In this document: positions 24,626 to 33,069 of the stretch, in pieces
How the letters are laid out: each line of letters opens with the position of its first letter
Position numbering within the stretch: position 1 is the stretch's first letter
Origin: Segatella copri DSM 18205
GTDB lineage: Bacteria > Bacteroidota > Bacteroidia > Bacteroidales > Bacteroidaceae
Length of the DNA stretch: 64,000 bases
Assembly (NCBI RefSeq): GCF_025151535.1
Contig: NZ_CP102288.1
Location: 2,861,501 to 2,925,500 of the forward strand
Reading direction: 5' to 3'
Program-made: the position numbers and the translations under genes
Notes under the pieces: model-generated
Told to the model about the DNA's origin: nothing
What the model saw: only the letters and a program-made list of their open reading frames with translations
The model's database searches: none

Positions 24626-26599
24626 TTGAAGACATTTGAAGAATTAGGCGTGAGCGAGGAGATTCGCCGTGCTATTGAAGAGCTTGGATTTGAGAATCCA
24701 ATGCCAGTTCAGGAAGAAGTTATCCCATATTTGCTTGGTAATAAGAACGACGTGATTGCGTTGGCGCAGACCGGTACGGGTAAGACTGCATCTTACGGTA
24801 TTCCGGTAATCCAGAAAACTGATGCCAGCAGCAAGCAGACACAGGCTGTCATCCTCAGTCCTACACGTGAGCTCTGCCTCCAGATAGCAGACGATTTGAA
24901 CAGCTTTGCCAAGTACATTGACGGTTTGCATATTGCCGCAGTTTATGGCGGTACCGACATCGGAAGCCAGATTCGCACCCTGAAGCATGGTGTGCAGATT
25001 ATCGTGGCTACCCCTGGTCGTCTGCTCGATTTGATTAATCGTGGCGTGGCTCAGTTGGAGAACGTAAACAACGTGGTGCTTGATGAGGCTGACGAGATGC
25101 TGAACATGGGCTTCTCTGAGAGCATCAATGCCATCTTCGAGAACGTTCCGGAAGATAGAAACACTCTGCTCTTCTCGGCTACCATGAGCAAGGACATCGA
25201 GAAGATCGCCCTCAACTACCTGCACGACCACAAGGAAATCGTAGTGGGTTCGCGCAACGAGGGTGCTGAGCATGTAAACCATATCTACTATCTGGTAAAT
25301 GCCAAGGACAAGTATCTCGCCCTGAAGCGCGTGGTGGATTTCTATCCACGCATCTTTGCGATTATCTTCTGCCGCACCAAGCTGGAGACTCAGGATATTG
25401 CAGATAAGCTGATTAAGGATGGTTATAATGCAGAGGCGCTGCACGGCGACTTGAGTCAGCAGCAGCGTGACCTCACCATGCAGAAGTTCCGCAACCATAC
25501 CGTTCAGTTCCTGGTGGCTACCGATGTGGCTGCCCGTGGTCTGGACGTAGATGATCTGACTCACGTTATCAACTATGGTTTGCCTGATGATGTGGCAAGC
25601 TACACCCACCGAAGCGGTCGTACCGGTCGTGCCGGAAAGAAGGGAACATCCATCTCTATCATCCATACCAGAGAGAAGTTCAAGGTTCGCCAGATTGAGA
25701 AGCAGATTGGTAAGGAGTTCGTGGACGGCGTATTGCCTACCCCAGAGGAAATCTGCAAGAAGCAGCTCTTCAAGACGATGGACGACATCATGAAGACCGA
25801 TGTGGACGAGGATCAGATTGAACCATACATGGCAGAAATCAACCGCCAGTTTGAGTACATCGATAAGGAGGACATCATCAAGAAGATGGTAACCATCACC
25901 TTCGGTAAGTTCCTCGATTACTACAAGAACGCTCCTGAGATTATCAAGCCTGAAACAGGCAAAGGCTCCCGTGGTGGCGAAGGTCGTGGAAGCCGTGGCG
26001 AGGGCCGTGGCAAGGTTTCTAATGGTCGCAGGAAGCATGAGACTGAGGCTGGTTTCAAGAGACTGTTCATCAACCTGGGTAAGGCGGATGGTTTCTATCC
26101 GGGCGAAATCATGCAGTATCTGAACAAGCACGTGAAGGGTCGTCAGGAGGTGGGTCACATCGACCTGCTGAGTAAGTTTGCCTACATCGAGGTGCCTGAG
26201 GAGGATGCGAAGCGCGTGATGAAGGCTTTGAACGGTACTGAGTATAAGGGCAGAACCGTGAGATGTAACGATGCTGATGAGGAAGGTCATGGCAGAGCAG
26301 CCCGTGGCGGACGCAGTTCTGAGGGCAGAGGCGGCCGTGGTTCAGAAAGAGGCGGACGCAGCTCGGAAGGTCGTGGTCGCAGAGGTTCTTCTGATGATGC
26401 AAGAGACTCTCGTGATGCTCGTGGAAAGGGAGGACGTGGAAGCCGTGGTGAATCTCGTGGCGGCAGAAAGTCTCGCTCTCAGGAGGATACAGGCGATTGG
26501 CGCCAGTTCTTCCAGAACAACGACAACGTGAAGCTCAAGGGTGAGGAGCCAAACTTCGAGGAAGAAGGTTGGGCTCGTCGCAGACCTAAAAAGAAGTAG
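24626..26599 (+). CDS. DEAD-box RNA helicase (DeaD/CsdA-like)
   Basis: 657 aa. Motifs in order: Q-motif region PMPVQEEVIPYL, AQTGTGKTASYG (I), PTRELCLQ (Ia), LDEADEMLNMGF (II), FSATMSKD (III), FCRTKLET (IV), VATDVAARGLD (V), HRSGRTGRAGKKG (VI). A DbpA-type RNA-binding domain follows (FKRLFINLGKADGF..HIDLLSKFAYIEV, residues about 470-545), then an Arg/Gly-rich tail with RGGR/SEGRG repeats. Such helicases unwind structured RNA during ribosome assembly and cold adaptation. The start is a TTG; no ATG or GTG lies at the family start MKTFEELGVSEEI. The structured leader suggests autoregulation. Confidence 0.93.
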   Translation: MKTFEELGVSEEIRRAIEELGFENPMPVQEEVIPYLLGNKNDVIALAQTGTGKTASYGIPVIQKTDASSKQTQAVILSPTRELCLQIADDLNSFAKYIDGLHIAAVYGGTDIGSQIRTLKHGVQIIVATPGRLLDLINRGVAQLENVNNVVLDEADEMLNMGFSESINAIFENVPEDRNTLLFSATMSKDIEKIALNYLHDHKEIVVGSRNEGAEHVNHIYYLVNAKDKYLALKRVVDFYPRIFAIIFCRTKLETQDIADKLIKDGYNAEALHGDLSQQQRDLTMQKFRNHTVQFLVATDVAARGLDVDDLTHVINYGLPDDVASYTHRSGRTGRAGKKGTSISIIHTREKFKVRQIEKQIGKEFVDGVLPTPEEICKKQLFKTMDDIMKTDVDEDQIEPYMAEINRQFEYIDKEDIIKKMVTITFGKFLDYYKNAPEIIKPETGKGSRGGEGRGSRGEGRGKVSNGRRKHETEAGFKRLFINLGKADGFYPGEIMQYLNKHVKGRQEVGHIDLLSKFAYIEVPEEDAKRVMKALNGTEYKGRTVRCNDADEEGHGRAARGGRSSEGRGGRGSERGGRSSEGRGRRGSSDDARDSRDARGKGGRGSRGESRGGRKSRSQEDTGDWRQFFQNNDNVKLKGEEPNFEEEGWARRRPKKK

Positions 26600-26624
26600 T
26601 TTAGGCAGCGATTTTAATAAGATG

Positions 26625-26676
26625 AAAGTCTGCATCAAATGGGATAATTCTCCCAGTTTGATGCAGGCTTTTGCTA
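26625..26676 (+). terminator. Terminator of the helicase gene
   Basis: AAAGTCTGCATCAAA pairs with TTTGATGCAG-CTTTT across GGGA..TCCC, followed by TTTTGC. The rest of 26677-26800 shows nothing recognisable. Confidence 0.85.
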
Positions 26677-26840
26677 TTTTATAATGTATGCCTAATACCA
26701 CACATGTAGACGATATAGCCAGTTGGTGCACTCAGTGATAGTACACATTTTAGCTAACATTCCAAGTTTTTTTCATGAAATTCTAAACTTTTCTACAAAA
26801 GTTATTGTGTTTTCAAATATCTTTTGTATCTTTGAGGCGG

Positions 26841-27050
26841 ATTTGGTGAAAATCATCTCCAGACATGTTAGAAATTAATAAGAAGCGTTATGCTTATCTT
26901 GTGAATTGGAAACCTAGGAAATTTCTCAAACGCACAAGGGTGGCATAGTGGTTCTCACGCATAGCGTGGGCTGCTATTACACATTCGTGCGTTAAGGTTT
27001 TCCTAGGACCTCCAATTCAGAACGTGGCATAGTCAGTACCACGCTTCACG
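26841..27050 (+). ncRNA. Candidate structured leader RNA, divergent relative
   Basis: Promoter TTG 26805-26807 and TATCTTTG 26827-26834. The sequence folds into nested perfect stems: GAATTGG/CCAATTC (26903-26909 with 27012-27018), CCTAGGAAA/TTTCCTAGG (26913-26921 with 26999-27007), AACGCAC/GTGCGTT (26929-26935 with 26987-26993) and CACGC-ATA-GCGTG (26956-26968). A final CGTGG/CCACG (27023-27027 with 27039-27043) corresponds in place to the terminator stem of the RNAs at 11242 and 18699, which share GCGTGGGCT and CAGAACGTGG. A further hairpin (GGTTTA/TAAACC, 27061-27079) precedes the start of the next gene. Confidence 0.65.
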
Positions 27051-27095
27051 TTTAATTAGAGGTTTAAGGACTGTAAACCTATAAGTGTGTGAATT

Positions 27096-27914
27096 ATGAA
27101 AATAGTATTCTTATTTTTCTGTTTTTGTTGCGTTGTCCAACTAAGTTCAGCTCAATATGTTCAAAAACGAACTCCAGTTAGAAGTAATCTTGATGCTTTT
27201 GGACAAGCATTGAATGGTATCGATGAACAAGCTGATGTTGCAATGTCTTATAGAAGTGGCATAGAGAAATATTATAGTGAATTGATTACAAAAAATGAAC
27301 TTTCTTCCGATGCTTTAGGAAAATTGAAAAAAATGAAGGATGAAAGTCTAAAACGTATAGATGACAATGCGGAGTATGGCGATTATTCTAGAGCAACAGA
27401 AACTGCTGAATACGAGTTCAGAACAGTGATAGTAGCAATGTCAGACGTAGCAAAGAAAGATATAGAAGAACAAAACGACTATATACGTAGAGAGCAATTA
27501 CGTATATATAGTTATACTCATCCATTTGACAACATGACTTATGCAAAATATTCAAGAGTTATACAAAATCCGACATATGAAACTTTATGCAATGTACAAA
27601 TAACCAAAATTGCCTTATCTCCTCAGGAAACTCGCATAGAATGTAAAGTTAATAATAGAATCGATAATGGTTATGTAGGTTGGGTAAGTATTGATCCTTG
27701 TACATATATTTATATTCCGGATAGAAAACAAAAACTGAAAATGTGTGATGCGATAAACATTGCAGTTGCGCCATTGAAAACGGAATTCCATTTCCAAGAA
27801 GAGGAGTTAGTGTTTGCGTTAATTTTTCCTGCTTTACCTTCAAATGTCAGAACGTTTTCAATTATAGAATCTGTAGATAGCAATTGGAAGTTTCAGAATA
27901 TTAGGATTAAGTAG
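27096..27914 (+). CDS. Secreted protein of unknown function (272 aa)
   Basis: The signal peptide FLFFCFCCVVQLSSAQ is clear. Residues 40-135 are helical and charged (SYRSGIEKYYSELITKNELS), the rest mostly beta with VQITKIALSPQETRIECKVN, resembling a beta-sandwich. No family recognised. The 5' leader is the structured RNA at 26841. The lipoprotein gene at 30968 probably followed it before the insertion of transposable elements. Confidence 0.65.
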   Translation: MKIVFLFFCFCCVVQLSSAQYVQKRTPVRSNLDAFGQALNGIDEQADVAMSYRSGIEKYYSELITKNELSSDALGKLKKMKDESLKRIDDNAEYGDYSRATETAEYEFRTVIVAMSDVAKKDIEEQNDYIRREQLRIYSYTHPFDNMTYAKYSRVIQNPTYETLCNVQITKIALSPQETRIECKVNNRIDNGYVGWVSIDPCTYIYIPDRKQKLKMCDAINIAVAPLKTEFHFQEEELVFALIFPALPSNVRTFSIIESVDSNWKFQNIRIK

Positions 27915-28218
27915 GGATTGTAAAATGTCTATTGTTATTAAATATTACGATTATGAAACAATACTGCGTTAAATTAATATTTAATCGTCTGTAAATCAAT
28001 AACTTATATTAAGAAATGCTTATAAAAACTTAACTATAAAAAGTTGGTCAAGTCGCTGATTTTCAGTAACTTTGCAAATCACGACAAACGCAAAATTATA
28101 TGAATACAGGACTTGACCAATATATGGATATCTTTAAAGATGCAGTTGAAGATTCGGTTGCAAAGTTAACAAAAAGTTGGCTCAGGTGCGGAAGTCCGTG
28201 GATAGCCCAGCAGGCATG

Positions 28219-29240
28219 TTAACCGAAGATCATCATACGGTACATGAAGAAAGTCAAGTCTGCTACTCCTCTCACCTGCGCCCGAAATCCCTTCATCTTT
28301 GAGTTGAGAGATTCTGCAGAAGCATTGGTTGAACGATTGTTGAAGTAATTCAATACATACTCCTCCTTCTCCTTTATAGTGTCACGTACTGCGATTAGCT
28401 CTCTGATGTGGCTTCTGCCTATATTCTTGTACCACGCATGTAATGCCTTCTTGGCCTTCTTGCGGCTCTGCTTCTTCTTGAAGATGTTTCTCAATGCGCA
28501 GACCAAACCATAGCCGGTCTTGATTCGGTTATCCAGTTCGAAGAGAATCTTCATGCCTTTCTTCTGCCAGTCCGTCCAGTCATTGCCGCTCTTGAGCAGA
28601 GGGTAGCGTACATGAGTCAACAGTTCCACCTTAGTCTCACCATTGGCAAGTATCTCCTCGCTGAAACTTCTCATTCTTGCGCTTTCGCGGCCTTCCAAGG
28701 GTTTTGCCGTTCTTGCTCTTCTTTGGTTTGTGGTTCTTCGCATAGTATGCCCTCGCCTTGCGTCTTGCCTGCACAAGTTTCTTGAACTTGCTTTCCTGCA
28801 TATTCCTCTCCGTGACGGCAGCACGCTTGAGTTTCATGCGCATCTCCTCAAGACCTTTGCCTGCAAGCTGCATGATATGAAAGCAGTCTATGACAATCTC
28901 CGCATTGGGGAATACCTGCTTGATGATGCCCATCATGCTGTCGGAGAAATCCATCGTGACTTCCTTCACTGCAAGACGTTTCTCTTCCGGTATAGCCATG
29001 AGTCGCATTGCCACTTCTGCAATGGTAGTCCCCTTGACAGCTGCGATGAGCGTACCACGCTTACCATGGCCTTCCTTGTTGGAGAGGAATGTAAAGAGGT
29101 CATTGTGCAGCATACTCTCATCTATGCTTAGGTGCGTGCCCATATTCGGGCGAAGAGCACCCACTCTGCGGCATGATCCTTCCGGTCCCAGTCTTCAAAG
29201 TCACTCAGGTGCTCCTTGTAGACACGGTTCAGGTACTTAC
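28219..29240 (-). pseudogene. ISAon1-like DDE transposase, frameshifted
   Basis: The protein can be read as three segments. RTDGKYLNRVYKEHLSDFED begins it; after a shift near 29165 comes MGTHLSIDESMLHNDLFTFL to KEVTMDFSDSMMGI..IVIDCFHIMQL; after another shift near 28680 comes SEEILANGETKVELLTHVRY to NASAESLNSKMKGFRAQVRG. The ISL3 catalytic signature (D, DCFHIM, AESLNSK) is visible but spread over frames, so the element is probably immobile in cis unless frameshifting or trans-complementation occurs. Confidence 0.8.
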
Positions 29241-29242
29241 CG

Positions 29243-29683
29243 TCAGTCCGGAAGAATCGCGCCACGCATTGGGCCGTCACTGGGTAGGTATCCAACCATT
29301 TCTTTTAAAAAAGCAGCGAACTCAATTGAGTAGCTGGTGCCGTCTGCAATAAGTGCAGGAGTATCTAACAGTTGGTTCTTCCCATCCTCCGTAAGCCATC
29401 TGCGACGGCGCACATGAAGGGCAACCTTGTGCTCACGCACAGGGAAGTCATTGAACACCCGGGGCTCAGTAAAGCCATTCGGCTTCAAATCATGCCACAT
29501 ATCATCGCGCAGGTCACGTTCGTCAAGATAGATATGAAGAATGCGGATTTCCGTATTCGTCTCATCGTATAGACCAGTGCACTCTTCATCGACATTGGTA
29601 ACTTCAAAGGTGTCAAGCATCCCTTTTGGAAGCATGTAGCGTACGAGTATCTCGTAGTCAAATTGGGTAGTCTTCTTTGCCAT
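29243..29683 (-). CDS. ISAon1 transposase N-terminal-region protein
   Basis: 146 aa. DYEILVRYMLPKGMLDTFEV followed by HIYLDERDLRDD and FNDFPVREHKVALHVRRRRW is the typical first ORF of ISAon1-like elements, a DNA-binding companion encoded before the DDE protein. It is intact here. Confidence 0.8.
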   Translation of the reverse strand: MAKKTTQFDYEILVRYMLPKGMLDTFEVTNVDEECTGLYDETNTEIRILHIYLDERDLRDDMWHDLKPNGFTEPRVFNDFPVREHKVALHVRRRRWLTEDGKNQLLDTPALIADGTSYSIEFAAFLKEMVGYLPSDGPMRGAILPD

Positions 29684-30967
29684 GATGCAAAGGTACTACT
29701 TTTTATTGGAAAACATGTACCGTGCGATGATAATCTTTTGGTTTACATGTCTGCTGGGCTATCCACGGACTTCCGCACCTGAGCCAAAAAGTTTCGAGAA
29801 AATACTCATCGAGGTGATAATTTTGTTCATGGTAATACCAAGAAAGATAAATTTCACCCAAATGGGGAGGTATGGCTCGCATGTTGAGCAAACCTATCGC
29901 AACGCATTCGGCTTAAAAAAGTCGAAAAGCATTGACTGGCTCAAACTTAATGTCTCACTTGCCAAGCGCTTCTTTGGTAAACAGGGAAGATGGGCTATTG
30001 CCATTGATCCCAGCTACATCAGCAAAGCTGGCAAGAAGACTCCACATATCGGTCGTTTTTGGTCGGGATGTGCACAGTCTGTTAAACATGGTCTCGAAAT
30101 CATGGGTATTGGCCTCATTGATATTGATGCCAAAGACTGCATGATGTTAAAAGCACACCAGTCGCTAAGTAATAAAGAACTGAGTCTTAGAAACAAGACT
30201 ATGGTAGATTTCTATATCAGCGTCATTAAGCGTTACCGCAAGGAACTTCTCAAACTCTCAACCCTCATAGTTGCAGATGCTTACTTCTCTACAAGTACAT
30301 TTGTTAATGGGATAAAGAAAGAAGGGTTCTCTTTGATAAGCCGCTTTCGTGACAATGCTTGTCTCTTTTATGTCTATGCTGGTCCACGTACTGGAAAACG
30401 TGGTCGCCCCAAGACCAAGGATGGCAAGATTGATATGAAGAATCTTGACCTCACTCGAATGGAGAAGATGGAGATGAAAGATATAGAAGGAACAGCTTAT
30501 ACTTTGATAGCCTATTCCAAGGCACTCAGGTGTAAAGTTAGACTTGTCATCTGGCAGATGCCGAATGGCAAGAAGAAACTATTCTTCTCTACAGACCCCT
30601 CACTTTCGGGTGAAGAGGTACTTCTTTATTATAGAACCAGGTTCCATATCGAATTTTGCTTTCGTGACGCCAAAGGCTATACTGGTCTTATGGACTGCCA
30701 GGCTCGCGATAAGTGGAAACTCGATTTTGCTTTCAATGCTTCGTTCACATCACTAAATGTTGCCAAGGTAACTATGAAGGAGATGGGAATGGAATATTCT
30801 ATGTCTTCATTCAAGTCACTAATGACCAATATTTATCTGGTGAAACGAATTTTTAAAGCAAGTGGGTACACCCCGAACCGAACTTTAATTAGCAAGATTT
30901 TCAAAGATCTCTCGTGCTTACAGCGTATAGCTGCTTAGCACATTATTGAATTATTAACGAACTATTG

Positions 30968-31567
30968 ATGAAAAATAAAGTGTTTATTTTGATTTGTCTA
31001 TTGGTAGGAATTGCTTTTAATTCTTGTAACTGTAATAAAACGACTTCTAGTAAAGAACAATTAGATACTGTATGGAATGAAAAAGTGCAGGATACCTTCT
31101 ATGGGCTAGTTTTGGGCAATACAATTCCACTTGCTGTCATAGTGAAAACACTAGAAAATCAAGGCTTTTATTATCAAAGGCAATATAGTTCTGAAGAGAA
31201 TTTATGCTTCAGAGCACAGCAAAGTCGATATTTTACATTTGGTGGTTTAACTTGGGAAATGTTGAATATTGAAAGACATGGTGATGTTCTTAACAGTGTT
31301 TGTTTTATGAATAGTAGTATTGATAAAGCCTCTTCCTTAGGCATTTATAATAATATAAAGGCTGCTGTAGAGGCAAAGTATTCTCCATCAACTATTATAA
31401 CAACCGACACTACAGTTTATGCACGGACTTATTATTTGGGTAGAAATAGGGTTTGTGCTACACTTTCTTGTTTTAGGTATGAAACTATTGGAAGGAAAAT
31501 TATGATAGGAACGAGTTTGGTCTATTGGACAAAAAAAGGAAAGAAAGCATCTAACGATGAGCTGTAA
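30968..31567 (+). CDS. Putative lipoprotein (199 aa)
   Basis: MKNKVFILICLLVGIAFNSC is a signal sequence with a lipobox-like end (Cys near residue 20). The mature part contains TFYGLVLGNTIPLAVIVKTL, a short repeated-fold motif seen in small Bacteroidetes lipoproteins that recognise fold-like beta domains, but no family can be named. It starts 29 bp after the IS4-type transposase stop. ATG 30968 is preferred to the TTG immediately before it. Confidence 0.6.
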   Translation: MKNKVFILICLLVGIAFNSCNCNKTTSSKEQLDTVWNEKVQDTFYGLVLGNTIPLAVIVKTLENQGFYYQRQYSSEENLCFRAQQSRYFTFGGLTWEMLNIERHGDVLNSVCFMNSSIDKASSLGIYNNIKAAVEAKYSPSTIITTDTTVYARTYYLGRNRVCATLSCFRYETIGRKIMIGTSLVYWTKKGKKASNDEL

Positions 31568-31634
31568 AGGTAAGTATTGCGTGGGACTTTTGGCTCTATT
31601 GCTATGTTTTATCATTGGTGCAGTTTACAGCTGA
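31557..31634 (+). CDS. Possible 25-aa membrane peptide
   Basis: ATG 31557 overlaps the end of the lipoprotein gene by 11 nt and encodes a peptide with one hydrophobic stretch (VGLLALLLCFIIGAVYS) after a basic start. Overlap suggests translational coupling. It may be chance. From 31635 to 31785 nothing is recognised. Confidence 0.3.
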   Translation: MSCKGKYCVGLLALLLCFIIGAVYS

Positions 31635-31785
31635 TCAATGAAGCACTTTGTCCAAAACAAGGATGTCATGAAATATTATGATACAAAAAGGGCTCAACAC
31701 CTTCGTCTGCATTGCAACTTGTGGCGTGATTATAGAGTGCATTAAGACATGGCAATGTATGCTTAGATAATTAGAAATTCATGTT

Positions 31786-31852
31786 TTGCGGTAAAAATAC
31801 AGCAATTTCTTTGGTAAATTGCGGTATTTTTACCGCAATTTTTGTATATTTG
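31786..31852 (+). promoter_or_regulatory. Twin palindromic operators and promoter of an AAA ATPase gene
   Basis: TTGCGGTATTTTTACCGCAA at 31819-31838 is an inverted repeat of 8-bp arms. A copy in opposite orientation with one mismatch is at 31786-31805, exactly 33 bp away. TATATTTG at 31845-31852 is the -7 box and the second operator covers the -33 region, as for a repressor site. Confidence 0.78.
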
Positions 31853-31882
31853 CAGCCGTAAACATCAAATAAGGCAAGAAAT

Positions 31883-33055
31883 ATGGAATTATTGAAGCAA
31901 CTTTCAGACAATCTTATCAAGCGTACCGATACTCGATACCTACGATATATGTATCATCAGATTCCTTGGTCGAATCGGATGACGGCTCTTGTCGGACCTC
32001 GTGGAGTCGGCAAGACAACACTTCTTTTGCAGTATATCAAATTGAATCTTCAGATGAAAGACACACTCTACGTGAGTGCGGAATCCATCTATTTCGCTAA
32101 TCATACTCTCTTTGAAACAGCAATGAAGTTTAGCCAACTTGGAGGCAAGCATCTTTTTATCGATGAAATACATAAATATAAGGGATGGGCTACAGAACTT
32201 AAAATGATATACGATAATCTGCCAACTCTGCAAGTGATATTTACCGGTTCTTCTGTGCTTGATATTTATAAAGGTACAGCAGATTTAAGTCGACGAGTAC
32301 TGGTCTTTACGATGCAAGGTTTGTCTTTTCGCGAATACATCGGTATGGAAAAGGGCCTAGATATTCCTGTTTCTACATTGGAACAAATCGTAAATAATGA
32401 AGTCGTTTTGCCGGAGGAGATTGAGCATCCGTTGGCATTGTTTAATGAATATCTGCGCAAGGGCTACTATCCTTTTTCTAAGGATGAGGGCTATAGGATG
32501 CGACTGAATCAAGTGGTGAGTATGACTTTGGAGACGGATATTCCACAATATGCCAATTATACGGTGATGGTGTCCAGAAAATTGAAGGAACTGATGCAGG
32601 TAATAGCTGATAGTGTGCCTTTCAAGCCAAACATGAGTACCATTGCTACAACTATCAAGGTGGATCGCAATAATCTGCCCGATTACTTCGAACTGATGGA
32701 GCGTGCAGGTTTGATAGCCCAGCTTCACGAGTCCACAGGAGGTGTGCGTGGTTTGGGCAAGGTAGAAAAGGTGTATCTTGATAATACCAACCTCTCCTTT
32801 GCTCTCTCTTCTTCGGTACCTGATATTGGCAATCAACGAGAGACTTTCTTTTTTAATCAGATGCGTGTGAATCATGCTGTCTTCAATTCTCCAATCTCTG
32901 ATTTCCAGATAGAAGACAAGACATTTGAAATTGGTGGTAAAAAGAAAGGTCAGAAGCAGATTTCTGAGGCTAAAGAGGGATATGTTGTGAAGGATGATAT
33001 AGAGGCTGGTATGGGCAATATTATTCCTCTTTGGACTTTTGGTATGAACTATTAG
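31883..33055 (+). CDS. AAA-type ATPase (AAA_14/DUF4143-like)
   Basis: 390 aa. Walker A VGPRGVGKTTLLLQ (residues about 37-50), Walker B KHLFIDEIHKYKGW, then IFTGSSVLDIYKG. The C-terminus (KTFEIGGKKKGQKQISEAKE) has the E-x-GGKxKG form that some members show in place of the DUF4143 nuclease motif. It belongs to the same broad group as the genes at 9766, 14002 and 44369 but is a separate branch. The glycoside hydrolase gene begins only 14 bp later, so read-through is possible. Confidence 0.85.
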   Translation: MELLKQLSDNLIKRTDTRYLRYMYHQIPWSNRMTALVGPRGVGKTTLLLQYIKLNLQMKDTLYVSAESIYFANHTLFETAMKFSQLGGKHLFIDEIHKYKGWATELKMIYDNLPTLQVIFTGSSVLDIYKGTADLSRRVLVFTMQGLSFREYIGMEKGLDIPVSTLEQIVNNEVVLPEEIEHPLALFNEYLRKGYYPFSKDEGYRMRLNQVVSMTLETDIPQYANYTVMVSRKLKELMQVIADSVPFKPNMSTIATTIKVDRNNLPDYFELMERAGLIAQLHESTGGVRGLGKVEKVYLDNTNLSFALSSSVPDIGNQRETFFFNQMRVNHAVFNSPISDFQIEDKTFEIGGKKKGQKQISEAKEGYVVKDDIEAGMGNIIPLWTFGMNY

Positions 33056-33069
33056 ACAATTATACGTAA

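Larger units (their letters stand above)
28179..29785 (-). mobile_element. ISL3-family (ISAon1-like) insertion sequence, 1607 bp
   Basis: Terminal inverted repeats of about 46 bp (28179-28224 and 29740-29785, starting GGCTCAGGTGCGGAAGTCCG) differ at only two positions. An 8-bp direct duplication AAAAAGTT flanks them (28171-28178, 29786-29793), as expected for ISL3. Its genes are on the minus strand: an intact N-terminal-region ORF and a frameshifted DDE transposase. Confidence 0.93.
28100..30938 (+). pseudogene. IS4-family transposase gene split by an ISL3-type insertion
   Basis: ATG 28100 opens MNTGLDQYMDIFKDAVEDSV and runs to the target site at 28171-28178; the frame resumes at 29794 (FEKILIEVIILFMVIPRK). 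Removing the inserted element with one 8-bp target copy gives an uninterrupted 407-aa reading frame. IS4 features: AIDPSYISKAG (D), LIVADAYFSTSTF (D) and YYRTRFHIEFCFRDAKGYTG (Y-R-E-K). Promoter TTG 28044-28046, TAACTTTG 28067-28074. Clear terminal repeats of this outer element were not found by eye. It apparently entered between the secreted-protein and lipoprotein genes. Confidence 0.85.

Noticed and set aside
24644..26290. Very long minus-strand open frame (548 codons) opposite the DEAD-box helicase
   Set aside because: It mirrors the helicase coding sequence and has no protein-like motifs; the plus-strand gene has all helicase motifs.
27960..28060. Left terminal repeat of the outer IS4-type element
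   Set aside because: Only a weak ATCAATA similarity to the sequence after 30938 was found; not enough to define ends.
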